From assembly GCF_020520425.1 (NCBI RefSeq), contig NC_079490.1:4650001-4714000 (forward strand): DNA of 64,000 nucleotides, read 5' to 3'. The notes beneath the pieces are model-generated. The model worked only from the letters and a program-made list of their open reading frames with translations, did not search any database and had not been told where the DNA came from. Shown one piece after another: positions 1 to 11,586 of this stretch. Position numbers and translations under genes: made by a program. Position 1 is the first letter of the stretch. Each line of letters opens with the position of its first letter. The DNA comes from Spinacia oleracea. Lineage: Eukaryota; Streptophyta; Magnoliopsida; Caryophyllales; Amaranthaceae.

Positions 1-1021
1 GAAAATATGATTATATTATTAAGCAGTTTGAATGTATGATAGAACATGATTGACAAATATTACAAACGCTAATTTATACATCTTTCCCTACTTTGTAACG
101 TACAAGATGATTAACTACCATCTTAATGATCCGGCTCCATGAGTTAAGCCTGACCATTTAATTAATATTTGTAACTGTCGTTCCTCTTCTAGCCGTTGCC
201 TTGATTGACAATCTTAATGATGTTTATATCTTGTTGGCTGCCACGTAGTCTTTAGAGTAGGTCTAATACGCCCCGCCATAAGGAGAGTATTTTTTAATAG
301 AAATTTGAGGGCGCACGCGGAAGTTTTGGTGGACCTCAATATAATAACAAAATCACATTGTTATTATCATTGATTACAGTAATAAGAATTGTACAATAAT
401 ATTTGCGAGAGCCCATGTCTCTCACTTATCTCTTTGGTAGAAGCCTTGTTTCTACCCTCACTCATATTTTTACTGGAGCTCTTTTGATTAGCTTACCCCT
501 CAACTTATGCATACAAGATATTTATAGTGGGTGTATCCTAATTTCTAGATTTTTCTACACTCGTCATTTATCTAGATTTTTCTTACTAGATTTTTCTTAA
601 GTAAATTCTAGACATTACTTTAGCTAGATTTTTCTACACACTTTACTATTAGATTTTTACGAAGTATATAGTACATTCTAGATTTAGATTTTTCTAGATT
701 AACATTTTAACATTTTTCTCCCCTAACGGATAATGCATGGAAATGAATGACCAATTTAGAGACTCTGTATTGGTCATTCCGTTCTCTATGTTGCTTTACG
801 TATTGTGTCTAAAAATCCTCGAAGCTAATGAAAATAGAACAACCAATATTGGTTTATGTATTGTGCATAAATATCGTCTAAGCTAATAAGAATGGAGCAA
901 GCAATCACACACTTGAGAACTAGAACAAATTTTCTTCTCATAGATACATTCTTGACAAGTCAAAAAATTTATGCATTACAAATATGAGTTAATAAAGAAG
1001 CTAATTAACCTAAACAACCAG
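1..1021. other. Gene-free spacer 3' of the nitrate transporter
   Basis: No supportable gene. The segment 541-700 holds a cluster of the motif CTAGATTTTTCT in near-perfect repeats, and 790-900 holds two diverged copies of a roughly 53-bp unit in tandem. The short reading frame at 403-600 lies partly in the CTAGATTTTTCT cluster and has no protein-like features. The part next to 1022 should contain the 3' UTR of the minus-strand transporter. Confidence 0.6.
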
Positions 1022-4000
1022 TTAAACACCAGCTGTTGATCGTGTACCATCTTCTTCTGAAACATACTTTCCTTTCGAACTTCTCTCATTCCGGCTACCT
1101 TCGGCGAACTTCATGCTTACTTTATGAAGCCCTAGTTCCTGCTCTGCAGCATCCCATTCCTTTATGTAATAATCTTCTTCAGTGACATTAGGTTTTGGGC
1201 CGAAAAACATACCGCCCCACTGGGGGAAGTTTATGGTACCTAAGCTTAAGGTGCAGGCTATGATCAGAATTCCCATGTAAGTTAGCCCGTCTTCTATTTT
1301 GAATTGTGATCCTCTGAAGAAGATTACTTGACAGATGACTGCACCCGCGTTTCCTCCTGCTCCTGATAAGCCCGAAACCACGCCCAATGATCTGAAAGAG
1401 AGAAGTAATATTAATATTAAGGCGAGGTGTGTTAGTATAAAATGAGCAAAAAAACTATCCTAGATCAGTTTAATAGGCAGGCCGGGCTGGGTTAGGGTCG
1501 AGCCACTGCAAAAAAATGGCTCATTATGTCGGACAAGGTTTGTCGGGCCAAACTCCGGGCCTGTGTTTCTGCCCAAATCCCGTTTTAGTGGGACATAATA
1601 AGTGGGCTTTTGCGTATTTTGGGTCGGGATAATTTTAAACTAGATACTATGTGTTGTCCAAAACCCAACAAAAAAATCAGACTGGGCCCGAAAAATGAGC
1701 CTAAAAATTCTGCCCAAATCTCGCTATTTTCAGGTCGGGCTCAAGATGGTCTGGTCAGGTCTATACCCTTCGCATGTCCTCAGGCGGGTAGGCTACTCTA
1801 AAAAAATACTAGGGTAATTAGGCCATTTTTGAACCCGGACAATCTTATAACTAAAATTCTAATTAAAGTTGCCTTTAATCAGATGGGTCGGGCCGGACCC
1901 GATAACAAGCATAAAATGTATATGTCACTGACTCACAACCCCTTGTTTTCAGGTCGGGATAGGTCAACAGGTAGGTCTACTTTTTTCATGAAAAAACTTA
2001 CTAGAAATGTTAATTTTTTTTATTTTGCGTGCGAATGAGTCACAAAGGACAAATTACAACTAGAATCGGGGGATTCAACTTTCGACCTATCAATCTCATA
2101 ATGTTAACCACTAGGCGAAGACCTCATTAGTTACAAGAAATGTTAGTTACTCCCTCCGTCCCAGAATACTCGACCCGGTTTGACCGGCACAGAGTTTAAG
2201 GGACTTGAATTGACTTATTTAATTTAATAGGTAGTAGACTAGTAGTTGATAGTGGGGTATTATTTTAATGTAGTTAGTGGGATGTGGGTTAAGAGGTGGG
2301 GTTGGGGGAGAGTAGGGGTTGAATTTTTAATTATTTTTTGTATGGAGTAGGGGGTAGGTGGGTTAATAGGGGTGAAGTGATAAATAATATATATAATATT
2401 GTTAGAATATTTCCATTTTTAGAGACAGGTCAAGTATTAAGGGACGACCCGATAAGGAAAACAGGTCAAGTATTTCGGGACGGAGGGAGTAGTCGTAAGA
2501 CCATTACCTTCTGGAGACAAAAGGAACGACCCCAAATGTGAGACCTTCAGCTGCCTGAACCAAAAACGAGAAGATCATCATAACAGCAATAGTAGCACTT
2601 AATGTATCGAGACGTCCCATAACGATACACATAACACCACTAAGTGTCTGAACACCCCACCACCCCCACAATCTCCCCCTTATTCCATACTTTTTCGCCA
2701 TGAAATCTGAAAACCAACCACCAGAAGACCTCGAAAAGATGTTAACCATCCCAAAAAGTGCACCAACAATCCCAGCTAAGTTCAAATTCAGGTTAAATCG
2801 ATCATAAAAGTAGAACACAATGATGTTCGTAACAGCTAACTCGACTCCAAAACAGAAGCCATAGCCTATAGCAGTAATCCAGCTTCTGTAATTAGTTACT
2901 GCATGGTAAAAAACTTTGGAAGCTTTATCTTTATGCATTTCACCAGATTTCTGCATCTGTAAAAAGTTACCGTCGGGTAAATCTTGTCCGAAAAGCATGA
3001 CGGCGAAAGCGGAGAACATTTGTAAGAAAGCCGGGATGAAGAACGCCACCCTCCACGCCGTGAACGGCGTGGAGGCGGGTGTTTTGTTGAGGATTAGGCT
3101 GTAGAGGAGTGGCATGATTAGGTTTGCTACGCCTCCGCCGAGGTTTCCCCACCCGCCCGACTGCCCGTTTGCGAGGCCGACTACTTTCGGGGAGAACATG
3201 CAGCTCATCCAGTATTGGGTGGAGACGAATGTGGCTAGTGAAAATCCGGTGAAAAAACGCATGATGAAGAACCCTGTTGGGGTTCCTGCCATGGATGAGA
3301 GGAACACTGCGGGGACGGTGAGGAGGCAGACTGTTGCTGATGCGAGGCGTGGGCCGGTTAAGTCGCAGGCGGCGCCTAAGGCGAGGCGGGCGAAGATTGC
3401 GCCGGAAACCGATCCGACCCCGGCATTACCTGTTATGATCGGAAAACGTAATTAGCGTTAACCTTCTGTATTAGAATAAGTAAAAATCATTTTTGTATCC
3501 CCTACAAACATCGAAAAATTACTTTTTACCGCCTAAAAAAAAAGTAAAACTTGTATTTTTGCACCAAAAAAATAATTAATTTTTACCACATGAAAACAGA
3601 AAAATAAATGAAACTCTTGTGTGGGGTTCACTAATTCAATTTCCCTCCAATTTATTACACTTTCTGTGCGATTTTCTTTAACTCCTTTACCCTCTTCACT
3701 TTATTGCCATAGAATTTTGTCGAGTTAGTGAATTAATGGAAGGACATGTGAATTCATAGAAGGGAGTTAAATACATAAAATTGTGGAAGAAATATCAGAA
3801 ACATTACCGTTTGCATAGATTCCCACATAAATGTTTCATCTATATTTCCATTTTCAGGTGGTAAATTCAAATTTTAGCTAGAATAAATAGGAAACCAATT
3901 TGACCGTTACTGATTAACGTTCATTATTCATAAGTGCTAGTCTATCTTGATTAATAATATAGCCGTATTATGGACCCAATACTAGTATACCAAACCCAAT

Positions 4001-4661
4001 ATCTCACCTGGCCCAATAACTTAAACTCATATCATATTCAATATATGTAGCACATAAGTTTATTTAAACAAAACATATGTTTCTTCCATGTGAGACTATA
4101 TATGAAATGAAGATTATATGTAACATTACCAATATCACTCGCACATGTATGAAATGAAGACTATATGTAACATTACCAATGTCACTTGCACATATATGAA
4201 ACGATGACTATATATAACATTACCAATGTCACTCCCACATATACGAATTGAAGACTATATGTTTATGAGGGTTCGAACCTAGGCCACCTAAGTAGCAAAG
4301 TATTCAAGCAACCATTATGCTGTAAGTATATTTCATTAATGAAGACTATATGTAACATTACCAATGTCACTCGCACATATATGAAACGAAGACTACATGT
4401 AACATTACCAATGTCACTCGCAGTGAGATTGAGATTGTCCCGGATGATAGGAAGAAGAGGTGGTGCAGCAAAAGTACACAGAAAACAGGTGAAGTACTGA
4501 AACCAACATAGATGAAACGCCCGCATATGGGGGTTTACGGCCGAGAAGAGCGGAAACACGGTGGCCTTGTTCTCGGTGTCCACCGGAAGACCGAACTTCT
4601 TCGTTTCAAACTGATCGTCCTTGATGTTATTGTTGTTGTCTCCAACATTATTGGAGGTCAT
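1022..4661 (-). CDS. NRT2.5: High-affinity nitrate transporter, NRT2.5-like (3 exons)
   Basis: Major facilitator protein of the nitrate/nitrite porter family, expected in the plasma membrane to import nitrate with proton co-transport, usually with an NAR2/NRT3 partner. Exons read on the minus strand: 4661-4409, 3429-2508, 1391-1022; both introns are GT-AG, the phases fit, and the product is 514 residues, close to Arabidopsis NRT2 proteins (about 500-530). The family hallmarks are visible: [12 protein letters not shown] near the N-terminus, [65 protein letters not shown] and a C-terminal VTEEDYY tail. [27 protein letters not shown] and the short tail match NRT2.5 better than NRT2.1. Several otherwise constant positions differ (see findings). 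Intron 1 carries a tandem array of the exon-1 donor region, and intron 2 a Stowaway MITE and GGGCCGGG-rich DNA. No frame break was seen, so it may be functional. Confidence 0.9.
1470..2000. repeat. GGGCCGGG-rich transposon relic in transporter intron 2
   Basis: Repeated GGTCGGGC, GGGCCGGA and GCCCGA words with T-rich spacers, like the non-autonomous hAT-type relics at 4828-5128 and 50090-50490. No clear terminal repeats or target duplication were found, so the class is inferred. Short reading frames at 1610-1801 and 1829-2038 are by-products. Confidence 0.4.
2150..2489. mobile_element. Stowaway MITE in transporter intron 2
   Basis: A 340-bp element starting CTCCCTCCGTCCC and ending GGGACGGAGGGAG, flanked by TA at 2148-2149 and 2490-2491. 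These are the classic Tc1/mariner-derived Stowaway termini and TA target duplication. It ends only 18 bp from the 3' boundary of exon 2 (2508), so it sits at the 5' end of intron 2 in transcript sense. Confidence 0.92.
4085..4420 (-). repeat. Tandem array of the exon-1 splice-donor region
   Basis: About five copies of a unit of roughly 50 bp containing TAACATTACCAATGTCACT and ATGAAACGAAGACTATAT. Copies of the core lie near 4122, 4168, 4218, 4353 and 4401. The last one is the real exon 1/intron 1 junction at 4409/4408; the others repeat the coding end plus the GTAATGTTA donor. The array is interrupted by the insert at 4263-4340. Direct consequence: several identical or nearly identical donor sequences lie within 300 bp in intron 1. 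Confidence 0.85.
4263..4340 (-). mobile_element. SINE-like tRNA-derived insertion (78 bp)
   Basis: A 78-bp insert splitting one unit of the donor array, with a 13-bp direct duplication GAAGACTATATGT at 4250-4262 and 4341-4353. On the minus strand it contains GGTTCGAACCC, a perfect pol III B-box. There is no poly(A) tail and the A-box is poor, so it may be a short SINE head or another tRNA-derived retroposon; the duplication could also come from the surrounding repeat. Confidence 0.5.
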
Positions 4662-6433
4662 AATATATCACTCTCAATATAATTGTACTTTTTTCTGTAC
4701 TTTATTTTTGGCTATTTTTGTTGGTATGATAATAATACTTCGTATGTTTTACATTGTGTCAAAAATGCTGTTTTGGGGGGAAGCTTATATGCTTTATTTC
4801 GGGTTGAAGAGGTCATGGTAGACCAAATCAAAAGGCGGGCCGGGCCGCGACAATAAAAATCTACCCATTATATCGGGCCGGGTTGCGACAATAAAAAAAC
4901 TGCCCATTGTATCGGGTCGGGTCAGGTCGGGCCATTTTTTGTGCCCACAAATAACGGGCTTTCGGGCCATTTTCAGATTAGGCCAAATTTATAACTTAAA
5001 TTATTTTTTTAAGTTGCTGAAATCCCGTAAATTTTTTAAAAAGTTCGGACCGGTCCCGAAAAATCGGGCCGAGATATTCTACCCAAAACCCAACATTTTT
5101 CGAGCCGGGTCGGGCCGGGCCAATGTTGATCAACTCGATGTCATGGTGATACGGAGTACGGAGTATTTGTAATGAGCGAGTCATGCGTGCTAAACGTTAA
5201 CAAATTTGGGTGAAGGTCATTGTCTTCTTCCATGACTCGTGGAGCTATATTGTTTCCATGATGTTGATACATTGGAAGAATATGCTTCATTTTATATGTG
5301 CATGACAGCGCGCATGAGAATTACGTGATTGAGTTATCAGACGTAATGTTTGGTAGACGGTAATAAATGGTTAGAAATGGTGATAAATTTTAGAGAGTGT
5401 AGGAGATTTTCTAAGGAAAATATTGGCCATATTTGACCATTAGTTATTAGCGGATTGCTAGTTTAACTGATTGTTAGTTATTTGTATCAGCTGGTTTGAC
5501 AAACAGATTGAAATAGTTGGTGTGCAAGATGTTGGTAAATTAGTGTTGGTATTTGTAATGCAATGTGGATCCCTTTAACATGATAATGCTTATGGGCCCG
5601 TTTTGTTGTTTGTCGTGGGTATTGATTTTGGAGTACTGTTTGGGAGTTGCGGGTTTAAACCAAGTTCCTTTAAGTACTCCTTTATTTATTCCAAAAAAGA
5701 TAACCCAGAGACACAGAGAAACGCATAAACCCTAAACGAATAATATCTTTGTCATCATTTTCCCATAGAGATCCGAGCAGTTCTTGAAGTAATTCCAGTC
5801 TTTCAATCGGGGTACAAAGTTGGAAGGTACCTGTGTTACCCTTGGAGTACGTGCAATCATCACTGAGAACCTTGTACCGGTGGTGGCGAAATACGCTTCT
5901 AGGGCAGGCGTAAAATCCGTCACGGCTTTTAAGATCAGTTATTGAGTATTGTGTTCTTCCCTGTTATTTTATTGTTAACTTTCATGGTTACAACTTACAA
6001 CGTATTATTTCCAACAATTAGTTGTCAGATATTTAATGGATGAAAATGACCGTTAAAAACATTGACATAAAATGATGTATGTTGGTAAAGGATGTAATTA
6101 AGGCAATGTTATGACAAAATTGTTGTTGTACACATACTTCTTCAAATCTCTAATACAAAAAGTTCTTATATTGAGCTTTTAAAAAAAAAATTAGTAATTT
6201 CATCTCAAACCTCTCCTAACCAAAACCTCAAATTAGATTTTTGAAATGATCACACCTCTAATTCACCTCAAAAACTCCATTTTCTCCAAACACCCTAATT
6301 ATGTCACTAGTCCTCAATAAGCTACCACCATTTCTTAGCGCCTACCAAATGAGCTATTGATCCAAGTATGGCTTCAATTAAACAGGAAGCTCAATGAACT
6401 CCATGCATATATAGTTAGTCAATGATAGCATAG
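4662..6433. other. Upstream region of the transporter; repeat relic, no gene
   Basis: Contains the transporter promoter (read leftwards) and a GGGCCGGG-rich relic at 4828-5128 whose two ends are roughly inverted (GGCGGGCCGGGCC at left, GGGTCGGGCCGGGCC at right). The 63-codon minus frame at 5732-5923 matches nothing I recognise and is not called. The rest is AT-rich without recognisable content. Confidence 0.55.
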
Positions 6434-6674
6434 TGTTAGATAATGTCTTGAATCGGTCAAGTCCCTTACTGCAACGCCCCAACACGGGGATCTCGCATCT
6501 GTCTAGAGAGTACTATATAAACTCTTTAGGTCAAGCCTATTTTCTGGGCGTTTTCGCATCTGTCTAGAGAGTACTATATAAACTCTTTAGGTCATAGCCC
6601 AGTAGTATTCTGTTATTTGTAATCCTCAAGATCAATAAAACTTTCCTCGCCTTTGCCTGTGAATATAGCTAACA
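6434..6674 (+). mobile_element. Solo LTR of a Ty1/copia-type retrotransposon
   Basis: Begins TGTTAGATAATG and ends ATATAGCTAACA, so it has inverted TGTTAG/CTAACA ends. It is flanked by CATAG (6429-6433) and CATTG (6675-6679), a five-base duplication with one mismatch. It contains TACTATATAAACTC (TATA box) and an AATAAAA signal near its end. A 41-bp block with the TATA box is repeated at 6493-6533 and 6554-6594, so the LTR has two core promoters. No internal region lies beside it, so it is a solo LTR. Confidence 0.75.
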
Positions 6675-7381
6675 CATTGTTGGTGAACCACGTTAAATTT
6701 TTTACGTTCTTTATTACGTTATTTATTCTTTCTTTGCATCCGTTATAACACATATATAGTTAACGTTAAGGTTGTAGGATATTATTGTTTGATTCCTCGA
6801 TCCTTAAACAAGTTCGATAAAATTATGTTCATTGACTTGTACAAGTAAAGGTCTTCATTTGGATAGTTGAAAAAATATGGTAATGTAAGTAGTTGTGATC
6901 ACGAAATGAATCTATCACGGGATATGCCTTATTTCACTAACGACAAAAATAAAATTGCTGAATTTGAAAATTGTTTAGGAGGATATTTTAGGCTAAAATT
7001 GCCATATTAGTATAGAAAGAAAATGTACGGTTTTTGACAAAGACATACAGCCATATCCTGATAGTGATATACCTTTGCATTAAAAAAAAAATGAATAGTA
7101 TACTAACTCCATATTACGGAGTACTCCAATGCATAGAGTGATCCGTATAATTTGGTATAAACTATAGTTAGGCATGTGTTGAGGACTCAAATTGAAGCAT
7201 GTGTGCTTATAACGGGTCAAGAAAAAGTCGTGTTGTGTCGGGCTCGTGCCTCTTTCATAAATGACGCCTCATGTCCGGTCAGTCTCACATGTCGCCGTGT
7301 CTGGCTGGATCATGTTGTGCTAGCGGCGCTCTTGCTAAGTTCAAGTTATCATGATAGTGGTATACCTAGTATAGTAACTAA
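6675..7381. other. AT-rich spacer without a recognisable gene
   Basis: No supportable gene. The 69-codon frame at 7176-7385 overlaps GC-rich words such as GTCGGGCTCGTGCC that recur in the window's hAT-like relics, so it is treated as repeat-derived. Confidence 0.5.
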
Positions 7382-7420
7382 CTAGTGTTTGGTGCTCGTG
7401 CGATGCCACGGGTTACTAAT
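7382..7420 (-). mobile_element. Helitron-type 3' terminus (minus strand)
   Basis: On the minus strand CCCGTGGCATCGCACGAG can form a short hairpin and is followed by ACACTAG and then T, the CTRR-T pattern of a Helitron 3' end. The element would extend to the right; a matching 5' end may lie near 9000, where two Helitron-like 5' ends face each other. Full extent unproven. Confidence 0.5.
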
Positions 7421-7490
7421 TTGAATATCATATATGTGATATGCATTATATAAAAAGTTTGGTGTACATTATACGCTTGGATATTCTAAG

Positions 7491-7492
<2 letters not shown>

Positions 7493-7546
<54 letters not shown>
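7493..7546. repeat. (AT)n microsatellite
   Basis: Uninterrupted TA dinucleotide run of about 54 bp. Confidence 0.98.
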
Positions 7547-7550
<4 letters not shown>

Positions 7551-7796
7551 GTGCAATAAAGATCATATCTAGTGGTTGGCTAAGATTAACTTTTCATTTG
7601 ATAGATCTCATGTTTGAATCTTATTACGGAAAGTTAATTTTGTTATTCCAATGCATATATTTGTTTTCTATCCTGTATTAATATACAATCACTGAGGGTG
7701 CGTTCTATTTTACTTATTTGACATGAACTTATCTGATCTGAACTTATTGGAACTTATAAATAATAAATAAAAATAAATGATAAAAAAAAAATTAAC

Positions 7797-8236
7797 GGGT
7801 ACGGGTTGAAACGGGTACGGGTTAGGGTTAGGGTTAGGGTTTTAATAGGTTCGGGTTTTTACGTGTTCGGGCTTTAACGGATACTGGTTGAAACGGGATA
7901 GGGTTTTAACGGGTTCGGGTTTTAAAGGGTACGGGTTGAAACGGGTTCGGGTTTTAACGGGTATGAATTGAAACGGGTTCAGGTTTTAACGGGTACGGAT
8001 TTAAACGGGTACTGTTGAAACAAGTTTAAGTTTTAACATGTTCGGATTTTAACGTGTTCGGATTGAAACGAATTCGGGTTTTAACGGGTACGGGTTTAAA
8101 CGGATAAAGGTGGGAACAGGTTCGGGTTTTTAACGTGTTCGGATTTTAACGGGTACGGGTTGAAATGGGTTCGGATTTTAACAGGTACGGGTTGAAACGA
8201 GTTCGGATTTTAATGTGTTTGGGCTTTTACGGGTAC
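7797..8236. repeat. ACGGGT minisatellite with telomere-like core
   Basis: Tandem array built from ACGGGTACGGGTTGAAACGG and ACGGGTTCGGGTTTTA, in units of about 18-20 bp alternating to about 36-38 bp, increasingly degenerate to the right. At 7820-7841 there are three consecutive GGGTTA hexamers followed by GGGTTTTAA, resembling interstitial telomere repeats, although plant telomeres are normally TTTAGGG. No coding content. Confidence 0.9.
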
Positions 8237-8918
8237 GTGTTGAAAATTAGTCAAAAATTAACTAAAATAATGCAAATTTTTTCGGACGCAAAAGCTCCTA
8301 GAAAAATCTAGAAACATAGGTAAATATAGAGTAGAAAAATATAGACTAGATTTATCTACAAGAACCCTAGTACTATTTACAAAGAAGAAGAAAAAAAAGT
8401 AAAAATATCTAGAACTAACAAATTGCAAGTACGTGGAACAAATTGCAAGTTAAATGATATAGATTGGATGCTATCATTTGAACTGAAATTCAAAATCAAC
8501 ATTAAAATATTTGATTTATTATATTGCATTATTTTAATTTTAAAATTAATATATATACAAAAACTTTTCAAAAAATTGATTATAATACTTTAATAAAATA
8601 AAAAATATAATATTGATCAAACCTAGTATTTAATAACGTTTTAATGGAATAGTTACAATGGTTATCATGAAAATATGATCTATATCAAAACCATATCATT
8701 TCGTATGTTAAAAAAATTGTATTATTAATGTTTTTTTTAGTGTCATAAGTTTAGGACCCGTACAACGTACGGATTAACACTACGTAAATATTATTAATAC
8801 TTTTAATAATTTGACAATTATTTATAAAAAAGTTAATAAAATAAATTATATTTCTAATGATTTTTTATATACCTATGTCCATTGAAAAACGCTTAAGCAC
8901 TTACAAATCATCTATATA
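8237..8918. other. AT-rich spacer, no gene seen
   Basis: Contains AGAAAAATCTAG words near 8300 (the reverse of the motif cluster at 541-700) and a GTACAACGTAC hairpin near 8760 that recalls a degraded Helitron end. The 64-codon minus frame at 8377-8571 is AT-rich noise. Confidence 0.5.
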
Positions 8919-11586
8919 TCTATATAATATACTAAAAGAGAGGAAATCAATGAGGTGATGACAAATGTCACTCACTGATTCGCCTCTCTTTTAATATAAA
9001 TAATAATATTATTTTTAAAATCATCTCTATTATATATATAGAATAATTTCAAAATCTTAATTATACAAAAAAAAATTATGCCAAGTAGTATATATGCACA
9101 TAAATATCTTTGACTTATTAGTCATTACTAATTTACTTACTAACTAATGTGTATCCAACAATGTTGCAACATTTATTTCCATAATTAAAATATTACGTAA
9201 TGCAATATAATGTAAGAATATACTCCGTAATATAAGGATTTTTTATTTTATTGAGGGACCTTATTGTATAATATAAGGATTTTAATTAAAAGGTAAACAT
9301 ATACGAAGTATTTTATAGACTCATATAAAAACTGAAAATGAATATGTTAAAATTCTAGAAAACAAATGAAAATTTAAATGAGAATAATTCAAAAGGAGTA
9401 AGAAAATATGATGGAAATGTTTTTCACAATTGGTCTAACAAAGTTTACTAATTTGTAATACAAAATTAAGTTTGTTAAATTTTTTTACTACAGAGTACTA
9501 TTATTAATAGAATATTATTAATGATTATAAATATAGTATCATGAATAAATTTGTTTACTGTACCGTGCATAATTTTGTTTAGTACTATGTACTTCTAGAT
9601 ATAAAACTATACTATTCTTATTAGGTACTTCTTACATTGAACGATTTAATATTATGAAAAAAATACGAAATAACAAAATTAATAATATGATTTTAGTATT
9701 TAGGCATGGATTCTTAAGTGATGGACGATAATGAAAAAAAAATGAATTTATATTTTTCTAACAATAATTTTAAAAAAGTCTAATAAAAATCAAAAACTTA
9801 TAATATGAAAAGACATAACAAGGAGAAGAGATGAACGTATATATTATACATACATATAGCTTAGAGAAATTTAAAATTTGCATTGTAAAATTTATATTAA
9901 AATCGATTTAAAAGTTGATGAATAAGATAAAAATTTTGAATGAGTTAAAGGGGTATGAAATTTTTGAATGAATCTTTGGTCGAATAATTAAAGTGGATTG
10001 ATATTATAATGTATCATATTCGGTCTACTAATATATCATATTTGGGTTGATAGGGAAGAGATGATTTTGGAATTTCTAACTCCATAAGCCATAGACGTCG
10101 TAATGGTTATATCTTATACAGTTAAATACATGGTGCTGACAAGTGCCGTTCTTTATTTGATTATCTTATAATATCAAAAATTATACTAAAATAGTGGAAA
10201 TCAATGTGGTGATGACTAATATCACTCATTGATTCCCCTCTTCGTTAATGTAATTAAACTTAAATAATTTACAACATCAAATACACGCAAATAGTATACA
10301 GATTCCGAAAATATAGGGCCGAGAATCTTAATATCAAATGGTTCATTGCTTTTTACCAAATATAAATGCATAACTAACACTTACTAAAAGTTCTACTATG
10401 TTGGTTATGAATATAAAAAGTTACTAATAACTTACTTATTATAATGTTTTGTTTATTTACTTAATTATTCAAATCAGACAAACGAATTGTCAAATACTCG
10501 AGAATAGAGTTTTAAAATTCAAAAATGTCTTACCAAAAAAAAAAAAGGTTGAGTATAGCGGTGGTTTGAGGCGGGTGCATGTGGATACACAGGAGAGGGT
10601 GATGAAGAGGGGATGCATTTTATTTTATACCTCTCAAAACGGGGATTGGAGGGATGAATTCATTCCTATCATTGATGGAGGGGATAGGGATAAGAATTGT
10701 AGATGAGTACGGATATGCAGGCTAAAAGTGTTAGTGGGGCAAGTTTTTTGGGAGATCCCCATTTGCATCCTCCCTAAGTGGGAGGAGATGGAGGAAAGTT
10801 TGATGGATGATGGGGTTAAAGAATGTATACGTTGCGGGGTGAACGGGCGGTGATGGATTTCAGATTTGACCCGCCTGCGTTGCTAATCTTACATATAAAA
10901 GAAAAAAATAATACTTCTAACTTCGGAGTACATTATAATGTTTTGTTTATTTACTCTTTTTATCTAATCACATAAACGATTTGTCAAAGACTTTAGAATA
11001 AAGTTTTAAAATTCAAAATTGTCTTACCAAAAATAAAAATTGAGTCTAGGAGTGAATTTGAGGCGGTTGTGGATACATGGGGGGTGATGAAGCGATGATG
11101 AATTTTATTTTGTATCTCTCGAAACGAGGATTGGGAGGGGTGTGCATCAATCCTATCGTGGAAGGCAGGGATGGGGATGAGAATTGTAGGCGGGTACATG
11201 TGTGCAGGACCACCCCGCCTTAAAATTATCTCTAACTGAATAAAGAAAATGGTGTATGTAGGTGTTAAATGATCGGGTAATGAGGTTGATGGGGCGAGTG
11301 TGCGAGTATTAAGTGGATATTACTATTGAAGGGAAATATGGTTGAGATAATTTTATGCTCGACACAAGTGGTGAATGAGAATGGAAATAATTTTATCTTT
11401 GTACCCTTATTTGTTTTAATTGTTTTAATAAATAAGACGCGTCAAATGAACAATAACAAATTTATCCACCATTAATTTTAATTTGGAGAATATCTATAAG
11501 CTCTACTTTGATGATAATTGTCTACCAGATTTCATATAAATTTATATTTAGATTATAAACCGTGCATCGCACGGGTACTATACTAG
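8919..11586 (+). mobile_element. Non-autonomous Helitron, 2.7 kb
   Basis: The 5' side reads A followed by TCTATATAATATACTAAAAG, typical of plant Helitrons. The 3' side reads ACCGTGCATCGCACGGGT (a 7-bp stem hairpin), then a short spacer, then CTAG at 11583-11586 followed by T. No RepHel reading frame is present. A second 5'-like end (TCAAAAATTATACTAAAATAG) lies near 10175, so this could be two nested or chimeric elements. Inside, a block of roughly 290 bp occurs twice (about 10437-10730 and 10925-11220). Confidence 0.7.
10437..11220 (+). repeat. Internal direct duplication in the Helitron
   Basis: Both copies begin TAATGTTTTGTTTATTTACT and continue through AGTTTTAAAATTCAAAA, GTCTTACCAAAA, GGGTGATGAAG, ATTTTATTTT and GGGGAT...GAGAATTGTAG, with many point and length differences. 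The spacing is about 490 bp. The short frames at 10449-10706 (plus) and 10993-11199 (minus) are by-products. Confidence 0.8.

Noticed and set aside
2916-3455. Plus-strand frames of 62 and 113 codons
   Set aside because: Antisense shadows of the transporter's exon 2, whose GC-rich codons leave the other strand open.
5732-5923. 63-codon minus-strand frame
   Set aside because: Not recognised as any family, no splice sites or neighbours to support it; too short to call.
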